64,000 nt of DNA, from positions 682,001 to 746,000 of the forward strand of contig JAJPKA010000020.1 in the NCBI GenBank assembly GCA_021323945.1, given 5' to 3'. The position numbers were made by a program, and so were the translations under genes. Positions 17,265 through 23,625 of this stretch are shown in pieces. This stretch comes from Pseudomonadota bacterium. Its GTDB lineage: Bacteria > Desulfobacterota > Binatia > Binatales > Binataceae. A model generated the notes under the pieces. That model was not told the DNA's origin and searched no databases. It saw nothing but the letters and a program-made list of their open reading frames with translations. How positions within the stretch are numbered: the first letter of the stretch is position 1; each line of letters opens with the position of its first letter.

Positions 17265-17426
17265 CACTATGCATTGTCGAGAGGCCCAAGACCAGCTAGC
17301 CATAGTCATTATCGGAGCCATTGTTGTCAGTCAAGCTGGTAGGGGGCCTTTAACCGCCATCTAATGCTGGCTAATTTGAAGCCTGGTCTGTAGCATTTCT
17401 CGAAGCTAGCGAGGAAAAACAAAATA

Positions 17427-17615
17427 ATGAGGCACTGTTCGATTTGCGGCAAGCGTCCGTCCGTTGGCAACAATGTGAGTCATGCGAACAACAAGACCAA
17501 ACGGCGCTGGAAGCCCAACCTGCAGGAAGTGCGAGCTGCCACCGGCGGCGGCATCAAACGGATGCTGGTGTGCACCCGATGTATCAGGAGTGGACGCATT
17601 CAGAAACGCGCCTAA
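17427..17615 (+). CDS. rpmB: 50S ribosomal protein L28
   Basis: Large-subunit ribosomal protein L28, 62 residues, typical length. The N-terminus [20 protein letters not shown] and the later KRRWKPNLQ match the family. Two CxxC pairs, CSIC near residue 4 and CTRC near residue 51, mark the zinc-binding four-cysteine form of L28. The ribosome site is a GAGG about 12 nt before the ATG. It is divergent from the aminotransferase-serA operon and convergent with the ArsC-like gene. It stands alone, without rpmG. Confidence 0.96.
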   Translation: MRHCSICGKRPSVGNNVSHANNKTKRRWKPNLQEVRAATGGGIKRMLVCTRCIRSGRIQKRA

Positions 17616-17642
17616 ACTATCTCGCCAGTAATCGAGTCTCGG

Positions 17643-17667
17643 ACCGTCAAGGGCTCACTTTGACGGT
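17643..17667. terminator. Hairpin between convergent rpmB and ArsC-like genes
   Basis: A perfect 8-bp inverted repeat, ACCGTCAA and TTGACGGT, with a nine-base loop lies between the rpmB stop and the ArsC-like stop and touches the latter. On the plus strand it is followed after some bases by CTTTT, on the minus side by no U run. It could serve both convergent transcripts, but it is not a strong intrinsic terminator. Confidence 0.4.
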
Positions 17668-18017
17668 TAGAACAGCTTTTCAAGCAAGTTCGCAGGACGT
17701 GCGATAATGGCCCGGTTACCACGAATTACGATCGGGCGCTGCATCAGTTCCGGGTGCTCGAGCAAGAGGGAAATAACGGCTTCTTTATTGGTATAATCGG
17801 CTGGATTTAACTTGAGCTCCTCGAAGCGCTTGTCTTTTCGCACCAAATCTCCGACGGGACTCTCGAGCATGCTGATGATTCGTTCGAGATCTTCGAACGA
17901 CGGAGGAGTTTTGAGGTATTCGATTGTCTCAAATGGCACGCCGCGCTCGCTCAGCAAGGCCAGAGCGCCACGCGAATGACTGCAGGCCGGGTTATGATAA
18001 AGCGTTATACGGTCCAT
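17667..18017 (-). CDS. ArsC-family (glutaredoxin-type) reductase-like protein
   Basis: A 116-residue thioredoxin-fold protein of the ArsC/Spx/YffB group. The N-terminus MDRITLYHNPACSHSRG carries Cys12 in a CxxS motif, and the LMQRPIVIRG segment holds the conserved Arg of glutaredoxin-dependent arsenate reductases. The frame is open to 18128, but the ATG at 18017 has GAGGAG 8 nt upstream. No arsB, acr3 or arsR is nearby, so an arsenic role rests on family resemblance alone. It is divergent from the secreted-protein gene at 18062 with a 44-bp gap. Confidence 0.85.
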   Translation of the reverse strand: MDRITLYHNPACSHSRGALALLSERGVPFETIEYLKTPPSFEDLERIISMLESPVGDLVRKDKRFEELKLNPADYTNKEAVISLLLEHPELMQRPIVIRGNRAIIARPANLLEKLF

Positions 18018-18061
18018 CTCCGCTACTCCTCGCGAATTCATATGATTGTTCAGGATAGAGC

Positions 18062-18760
18062 ATGACGCACCGTTCTGCGAGTTTAAGCAGCCCCAAATTA
18101 CGCGGTTTGGCTCAGTCCAAGCCTTCAAGGTTCGCGATTCTAACCATGATCGTGGTCATGGGTGTAGTCGGATTGGGCGCGGTCGGGGCAGGTGCGGCCA
18201 GCGTTAGTGGGGTCCTGACCAGCTATCAAAGTCCCACACCAATCGCCAGCCGCGATCTGCATTTCCAGAATGTCATCACGGGTGACGTATACCTATCGCC
18301 CACGCACTCTGACGGCTCATTCCGGGCCAGTCTGCCTCCCGGCAAATATCAGCTACGGACTGAGTCCGGTGCAATACTGGTGAAAACGATAGTTGTGGAC
18401 CGGGCTGACATCGACCTAGGACACATCAGTGAACTCGCGCCGTTTGCGCCAGCGCGCTTGTGGCAGGCGCAGACGATTGCGCCGAGTCATCTGACCTCTC
18501 CCGCGCCTTCTACTGCATATGTGAAAACCTCAGATACTACGCCATTGCCGGCTACTGCTGGAGCTATGCCCAAGCCCACCTTCGATTGGACCAAGCCTCC
18601 GCCCGAGACTGTGGCCACACAAGGTCCGAACAGCGTCACGGGAATAGCCACCGCTCCCTTGCCGGCCTCGCATTTGCCATCCGCCGCCCCCGCGTTCGCC
18701 GGGGGCGCCAGAGTGCCGTACTCGACAAGCCCAGCGGCTGGCGGGCAGGCGTCTCCTTAG
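18062..18760 (+). CDS. Hypothetical secreted/membrane-anchored protein
   Basis: A 232-residue protein with an N-terminal hydrophobic segment at about 24-45, probably an uncleaved anchor or signal peptide ending AGAA. A small beta-rich domain at about 46-120 (GVLTSYQSPTPIASRDLHF and a PPGKYQL turn) resembles carboxypeptidase-regulatory or prealbumin-like folds. The C-terminal half is rich in Pro, Ala, Ser and Thr and looks disordered. AGGA lies 6 nt before the ATG. The stop overlaps that of the convergent CoA-transferase by 3 bp. No specific function can be given. Confidence 0.65.
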   Translation: MTHRSASLSSPKLRGLAQSKPSRFAILTMIVVMGVVGLGAVGAGAASVSGVLTSYQSPTPIASRDLHFQNVITGDVYLSPTHSDGSFRASLPPGKYQLRTESGAILVKTIVVDRADIDLGHISELAPFAPARLWQAQTIAPSHLTSPAPSTAYVKTSDTTPLPATAGAMPKPTFDWTKPPPETVATQGPNSVTGIATAPLPASHLPSAAPAFAGGARVPYSTSPAAGGQASP

Positions 18761-20022
18761 ACCTTGGCCAGTGTATCGTCCATGATGAGCCGGTCGATTT
18801 TCGTGCTGTCCAATCCTAGGCGTAAGAGCACTTCGCGAGTGTGTTCGCCTAATTCGGGGGCGCCAGATTTGAACCTGGTCAGAGGCTTAGCGCCGTCAGT
18901 CGCGACTGAAGCGGGAAAATTGAGGGGTCGGCCGGCGGCTGGGCTGTCGATGGACTGAAAGGTACCCCTGGCTACGAAATGTGGATCAGCGAGATTTTCC
19001 TCAGGTGTTCTAACACTTGCCCACAATAGTCCTTTGGCTTGCGCCTTGTGAAACAGCTCCTCGGAGGTCATTGATGCGGCGAGGCGGTCGACCAGTTCGT
19101 TCAGATGGGAATGAGCGGCCGAAGGAGACCGCTCGCACAACTGCTTGTACTCCTCTGAATGCAGATCGTGCTCGATTCCAGCCTCGGTGAGCATCTCGCC
19201 GATAACACGCGCCTCGTGCCGGCTCCAAAACATGAAGGCCTTGACGTAGCGGCCGTCCGCGGTGCGCCGAAGCCATGGACGGGTCGGATGCTCGGCAGCG
19301 TGACGTCCGGTCTGTCTTTGGACCACCGCGCGATTATAGATATAGCTTGGAATAGCAACCTCGGTGCAGTTGCTGACAGTTTCGTGGATCGAAAGGTCGA
19401 TCAGGTCTCCCGTTCCGGTAATCTCTCGAAAATGGAGTGCAGCAAGGATGGCAAGAACCGCGTGCGCGCCGGCAATATGGCAGGCTTGCCACATCGCCGG
19501 TGCAATCGGAGGCGTATCGTACTTACCATCTGGACTCGGGTCGTAGCCGCACGACGCCATGACGCCACCCATGGCCAGCTGAGTTAAATCAGTCATTTTG
19601 AGATCGCGATACGGACCAGTGAGGCCAAAAGGAGTGAGCGTGCAGACGATCAGTCCAGGATTAACCGACCGCATCGCGCGGTAGAGCTTCAATCGTCGGT
19701 CGATCACCGACGCTTCGCCGGAATCGACAATCACGTCAACCAGGCTGGCAAGGCGCTCTCGCACTTCAGCAACTTGCGGCTGCTCGAAATCAAGCCTCAA
19801 GCTTTTTTTGCCCAGGTTGTAGCGGGCGAAATGGAGACTCTGCGTGCGGCCGGCGCGAGACAGAAATGGACCTATGCGGCGAGACTCAGCGCCACCGCGT
19901 CCTTCAATCTTGATCACCTCAGCCCCGAGCATCGCAAGCAGCAGTGCCGCAAATTCGCCGCGTTCGTCCCCGGTCTCCAGTATGACGAACTTTTCAAGTG
20001 CCTCGCTTAACGGTGCTTCCAT
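18757..20022 (-). CDS. Class III CoA-transferase, active-site Asp replaced
   Basis: A CaiB/BaiF-type CoA-transferase of 421 residues. The interlocked-dimer family features are clear: LLLAMLGAEVIKIE, the R/N-G-K-K-S-L-R-LDF strand, and PFGLTGPYRD. The catalytic Asp of the family, which forms the aspartyl-CoA anhydride, aligns with Cys181 in APAMWQACHIAGAHAV, so this chain is probably inactive alone. The ATG at 20022 lies 2 nt after the stop of the active homologue upstream, and coupling suggests a heteromer. A TTG at 20037 is a weaker start. Its donor and acceptor are unknown. Confidence 0.88.
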   Translation of the reverse strand: MEAPLSEALEKFVILETGDERGEFAALLLAMLGAEVIKIEGRGGAESRRIGPFLSRAGRTQSLHFARYNLGKKSLRLDFEQPQVAEVRERLASLVDVIVDSGEASVIDRRLKLYRAMRSVNPGLIVCTLTPFGLTGPYRDLKMTDLTQLAMGGVMASCGYDPSPDGKYDTPPIAPAMWQACHIAGAHAVLAILAALHFREITGTGDLIDLSIHETVSNCTEVAIPSYIYNRAVVQRQTGRHAAEHPTRPWLRRTADGRYVKAFMFWSRHEARVIGEMLTEAGIEHDLHSEEYKQLCERSPSAAHSHLNELVDRLAASMTSEELFHKAQAKGLLWASVRTPEENLADPHFVARGTFQSIDSPAAGRPLNFPASVATDGAKPLTRFKSGAPELGEHTREVLLRLGLDSTKIDRLIMDDTLAKV

Positions 20023-20024
20023 GT

Positions 20025-21284
20025 TTAGATCACCCAATCCTCCCTGAGAGCGGCGATTTCCTGGGGTGTGAGGCCGAGTATCTCTCGGTAGACATAATCA
20101 TTGTCTTCGCCCAGAAGTGGCGCGGCGCGCCCTGGCGGACCGCCGACGCTGAGCGGTGTACTTTCGGTTTTGGCAGGGAATTCCTCGACGGGCCAGGTTC
20201 CAATTTCGCTTTGAGGAAGAGGCGTGAAATAACCGCGGCTCTTAAGTTGTGGATCGCGCTCACATCGGTCGGCCGCGTTTTGTACCGCTGCCGCAGGAAT
20301 GCCGCGGCGTTGCAATTGTTCCATCAACTCGTAGCGATCGTGAACTTTGGTGAATTCAGAGAGGAGCCGCTCCAATTCATCTTCCTGGGCTTTGCGATCC
20401 GCCGCTCGAGCAAAGCGGGACGAACGTGCCCAGGCGGGCGAACCCATCAGCTCCACCAATTGTGCCCACTGCTCGTCGTTTTGTACTGATATCGCAATCC
20501 ACTCGTCATTGCCGCGGCATCGAAAAGCTCCATGAGGCGCCCAATCGGTAAATGGCATCCGGTTGCCGTAGCGTTCGGTGGGTTTGCTCGTTGCTTGCGC
20601 CTGTAAGATAGCTGTTCCCGACAGCATAAGACCTGTCTCGGTCTGGGACAGATCGATATAACAACCCTGGCCGGTTCGCCGGCGATTCATTAGTGCAGCG
20701 AGTACCAAGATGGCACCGAAATAGCCTGTCGAATGGTCGAGATACGAATAGCCCCAACCAGCAGGAGGCATCGGCTCTGGCAATCCGGACATGTGGGTCA
20801 AGCCCGAGAGTGCTTGTGCGGTGGGGCCTACGCTTCTATATGCATTGTAAGTTCCGGATTTGCCCATTCCGGTTATCTGCAAGTAAATCAGCCCGGGATT
20901 GATCTGTTTCAGTTCGGAATATCCGAGTCCCCATTTTTCCATCTGGTCAGGGCTGTAGTTTTCGCAGAGGACCGCGGCTTTCGCGATCAGACGTTTGAAC
21001 AGATCGCGACCCTGGGGAAGACTCATGTTTAATGTGATGCCGTACTTTCCGGCATTGAGATTGTTGAATAGACCACTGCGATTAACGCTGTCGGGGGCAC
21101 CCCCGGGAACGCTCGGACGAAGCATTCTAAGCAAATCGAGAGCGCGTTGGTCGTGCCATTCAACGCGGATGACCTCCGCGCCCATCGAAGCAAGCATCCT
21201 GGTTGCATTGGGACCCGCTACGATCTTGGTGAGGTCGATCACGCGAATCCCTTCCAAAGGGAACGGTCTATTTCGTTGTTCCAC
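20025..21284 (-). CDS. Class III CoA-transferase (CaiB/BaiF)
   Basis: A family III CoA-transferase of 419 residues that moves CoA between organic acids. It has VIDLTKIVAGPNATRMLASMGAEVIRVE at the N-terminus, NMSLPQGRDLFKRLI, and the active-site Asp183 in YSYLDHSTGYFGA, followed by the usual Ala-Leu-rich helix and TGQGCYIDLSQTE. The GTG start has AGGG 8 nt upstream. It is the first gene of a tight pair with the Asp-less homologue, as in heteromeric enzymes such as benzylsuccinate CoA-transferase. Nitroreductase and VOC genes lie upstream on the same strand and may belong to the same pathway. Confidence 0.92.
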   Translation of the reverse strand: MEQRNRPFPLEGIRVIDLTKIVAGPNATRMLASMGAEVIRVEWHDQRALDLLRMLRPSVPGGAPDSVNRSGLFNNLNAGKYGITLNMSLPQGRDLFKRLIAKAAVLCENYSPDQMEKWGLGYSELKQINPGLIYLQITGMGKSGTYNAYRSVGPTAQALSGLTHMSGLPEPMPPAGWGYSYLDHSTGYFGAILVLAALMNRRRTGQGCYIDLSQTETGLMLSGTAILQAQATSKPTERYGNRMPFTDWAPHGAFRCRGNDEWIAISVQNDEQWAQLVELMGSPAWARSSRFARAADRKAQEDELERLLSEFTKVHDRYELMEQLQRRGIPAAAVQNAADRCERDPQLKSRGYFTPLPQSEIGTWPVEEFPAKTESTPLSVGGPPGRAAPLLGEDNDYVYREILGLTPQEIAALREDWVI

Positions 21285-21407
21285 GACTATTGCCCTAGAC
21301 GGAGTTGCAAGGTACGCAGCGTCGAACGAGTCGCTTGGTCGACCGACTCGAGCTTCGTTCTCTGGTCAGACTCACGCTGGAGAGCGCGACCGTCTCGCCC
21401 CGATTTT

Positions 21408-22100
21408 TTAGCTGTCATTTGCCCGGTACGGCCACGGATTTCCGTAGCGGTCCAGGCAAGCGACGTCAGTCACCGGTTTGCGCCGAACCCGGTAATGATG
21501 CCCTTGTGGATAGCCGATAGGCATTAGCGCGTAAGTTAGAACGTCCGGCGGAAGGTTGAGAATCTCTCGCACTTCTTCTTCGAAGAATGCATGAATCGTG
21601 GTTAGGACGGTGCCGAGGCCGAAGGCGCGGCAGGCCAGGATTACATTCTGGATGGCCGGATAGATACTTGATCCCGCAATCCGTGCCGTATTGCTCATGC
21701 GCGATTTAACGTCCGGGGGCAGATTGGATGCGCTGGTCCAAAGTGACGCCTTCAGGCACGGTACCAGCAGCACGGGCACGTCTCCCATGTGCTCGAACAA
21801 ATGGGTAACCGCCTTCATGAACCGCTCGTACCGACCTTCGTCCATATGTGCTGGGCGAGGAGCACCCGCATACAGCTGCATTAGGATGGATGAGGCCTTG
21901 CGATAGACGTCGCCAAGCCGCCGACGAATTTCCGGGTCCTTGACGACGATGAAGACCCAGGACTGAGCATTGCTGCCGGAGGGTGCACGGATAGCGGCAT
22001 CGAGGATCTTGGTAATAATCTCGTCCGGCACTGGGTCGGAACGAAACCGCCGGATCGAGCCGGCACTGTACATGACTTCAAAAAGATCGGTCTCAGGCAT
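21408..22100 (-). CDS. Nitroreductase family FMN protein
   Basis: A 230-residue member of the nitroreductase-like FMN fold, likely a flavin- and NAD(P)H-dependent reductase or a dehalogenase/BluB-type relative. The FMN-binding N-terminus SAGSIRRFRSDPVPDEIITKIL and APSGSNAQSWVFIVVKD are typical. The C-terminal GLGTVLTTIHAFFEEEVREILNLP and IPIGYPQG-like AYALMPIGYPQG stretch completes the core. The gene lies between the VOC gene and the CoA-transferase pair on one strand. Its leader holds a long hairpin at 22128-22157. The true substrate is unknown. Confidence 0.9.
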   Translation of the reverse strand: MPETDLFEVMYSAGSIRRFRSDPVPDEIITKILDAAIRAPSGSNAQSWVFIVVKDPEIRRRLGDVYRKASSILMQLYAGAPRPAHMDEGRYERFMKAVTHLFEHMGDVPVLLVPCLKASLWTSASNLPPDVKSRMSNTARIAGSSIYPAIQNVILACRAFGLGTVLTTIHAFFEEEVREILNLPPDVLTYALMPIGYPQGHHYRVRRKPVTDVACLDRYGNPWPYRANDS

Positions 22101-22127
22101 TGGTAGATTCCTCTGATTCCCGACCAG

Positions 22128-22157
22128 GCCGGGCTACGCCGACTGGCGAAGCCCGGC
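22128..22157. repeat. REP-like palindrome upstream of nitroreductase gene
   Basis: A near-perfect 30-base inverted repeat: GCCGGGCT then A, CGCC, loop GACT, GGCG, A, AGCCCGGC. The stem is 8 bp plus 4 bp with a single A-A mismatch. It has no U run on either side, so it is not a classical terminator. It lies 27 nt upstream of the nitroreductase start and 44 nt past the VOC stop. Similar GGCCGGG words occur near 241 and 10049. It could be a dispersed extragenic palindrome or an mRNA hairpin. Confidence 0.55.
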
Positions 22158-22201
22158 GAGCATGATCCAGCCGAACCAAATTCGTTACTGGAGAGGTGGC
22201 T

Positions 22202-22756
22202 TCAGAGCGAATTTGCCTGCGGCCGACCCATCAGCTTCTCCCGAACCCTGCGGGCATCTTCTGGATTGCTGACCATCGGACCGGGCTGCTCGCGATGCTT
22301 CATAATCTTGTCGTCCTCGTTGAAGGCACGGACAGTGGTACAGAATTCCAGCAGAAGGCCGTTAGGATCGTTAAAGTAAATCGAGCGGCACCATTCGTGA
22401 TCGACTACCGGAGTCACATCAACCCCGTGCCTGAGCAACTCTTCGCGTTTTTGCTCGAGCTCCTCGACAGAATTGCAGTTGAAGGCGAAATGGTAGAAGG
22501 CGGGCGGCAGGTTCTGAGCGCTGTTTATGTCAGTCTTGAACTCTGCGGGAATGCCGGGGACTTTCTCGGGGCACATAAATGCCACTAGCGTTCCGTCACC
22601 CGTATCCATGAAAGCGTGTTTGATGCGACCGCCGCCGGGTGGTTCGAGAATGTCGCACCAAGCGACCTGCCAACCGAGCACCCTGGTGTAAAAATCAATC
22701 GTTCGATCTATATCCAAAGTGGCCAAACCGAGGTGATGAACTCCTTTGCGCTCCAT
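22202..22756 (-). CDS. VOC/glyoxalase-fold protein
   Basis: A 184-residue vicinal-oxygen-chelate protein with paired beta-alpha-beta-beta-beta modules. The first module begins GVHHLGLATLDIDRTIDFYTRVLGW with a metal-ligand His at 7 or 8. The second includes YHFAFNC, with a second His, and ends FNDPNGLLLEFC, where Glu is the usual third ligand. The family covers extradiol dioxygenases, glyoxalase I and resistance proteins, so metal use is likely but the reaction is open. It is the first of a minus-strand run with the nitroreductase and CoA-transferase genes. Confidence 0.87.
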   Translation of the reverse strand: MERKGVHHLGLATLDIDRTIDFYTRVLGWQVAWCDILEPPGGGRIKHAFMDTGDGTLVAFMCPEKVPGIPAEFKTDINSAQNLPPAFYHFAFNCNSVEELEQKREELLRHGVDVTPVVDHEWCRSIYFNDPNGLLLEFCTTVRAFNEDDKIMKHREQPGPMVSNPEDARRVREKLMGRPQANSL

Positions 22757-23275
22757 GTTAGCTCATGTTCCTCCGTAGAAGCTCGTTGCAGAACGTTGCC
22801 AGCTCTATCACCAACTGGCGCGAACGGGCAAGGGAGGGGTCTGAAAGTGGGGTCAACAACCCGATTATCCCTATTCGCTTTAATCGCACGTAGTTGCGCA
22901 CGAGTGGCAGCGAAAGCTAATATTTAAGTGTTCGGAGTATAAACTGGACGCATGCAGCCGCGCAGATGGCGAAAGTAGCCGATAGTGGCTGAGGATAGAT
23001 TTCCTTGAGTATACGAGCGAATTGAATAAAACTTAATCCAAAGCCGTCGAAACGGTTGATTTTGACCATAATCGGTACTCTCGCGACGTGCGCTGAGCAA
23101 GCGCGTTCACAACGCCGAATAGGTCAGTAGTGAAGGTGACTATCGCCTTACATATCCAGGCAGAGCACTGAAGCGCCGACCGTGGTCGCGTCATCGGTGC
23201 TTCCTATTCATAAAAGCGATTATTAATGTGTAAATAGCTTCGTTTGTGATTTAGCTTGAGAAATAAGGACGATTA
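22757..23275. other. Divergent intergenic region, AT-rich near 23200
   Basis: About 519 bp between the divergent VOC gene and the excisionase-like gene. The last 80 bp before 23276 are clearly AT-richer than the surroundings, which fits a promoter for the plus-strand gene, but no box pair is certain. AAGGA precedes its ATG by about 7 nt. I see no att-like direct repeats, tRNA or hairpin terminator. Confidence 0.4.
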
Positions 23276-23488
23276 ATGATGTTGTCTGACGCGAAAGTTC
23301 TCACTGTTAGTGAGCTCTCGGAGTACCTCCGGGTTCATCGTTCCACAATCTATCGCCTCTTGAAAAAGGGCCAGCTGCCAGGTTTTAAGATTGGCAGTGA
23401 CTGGCGCTTTAATGTTGAGGCGATCGATCAGTGGCGAATGCAGCAGGGTGCAGCGCAGCTCGAGGAGCTGCGACACAGCAGTAATTGA
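23276..23488 (+). CDS. Excisionase-family helix-turn-helix protein
   Basis: A 70-residue DNA-binding protein of the MerR-like excisionase (DNA-binding domain, excisionase family) type. The winged HTH reads LTVSELSEYLRVHRSTIYRLLKKGQLPGFKIGSDWRFN and is followed by a short helix, IDQWRMQQ. In phages such proteins direct excision, but many stand-alone chromosomal copies are small regulators. There is no integrase, recombinase or phage gene around, so a regulator role is likelier. AAGGA lies about 7 nt before the ATG; a second ATG follows directly. It is convergent with the VWA cluster. Confidence 0.85.
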   Translation: MMLSDAKVLTVSELSEYLRVHRSTIYRLLKKGQLPGFKIGSDWRFNVEAIDQWRMQQGAAQLEELRHSSN

Positions 23489-23625
23489 AGCGCCACTAGC
23501 CGGCGCACGCCACTGCTAGCATAAGCGAAAGAGCCGACCTGCGGCTCGGGCCAGAGAGGACTGGCGTGTAGCGCGGGTACGGAATCGTGTGGCCAAGTGC
23601 GGAGAATGTAGTGGGCTCCAGTTTG

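Noticed and set aside
23276-23488. Prophage or integrative element suggested by the excisionase-like gene
   Set aside because: No integrase, structural phage genes, att repeats or tRNA target nearby.
23531-23547. GAGCCG-ACCTG-CGGCTC hairpin between the convergent HTH and VWA genes
   Set aside because: Short stem and no U run; could be a weak terminator but unsupported.
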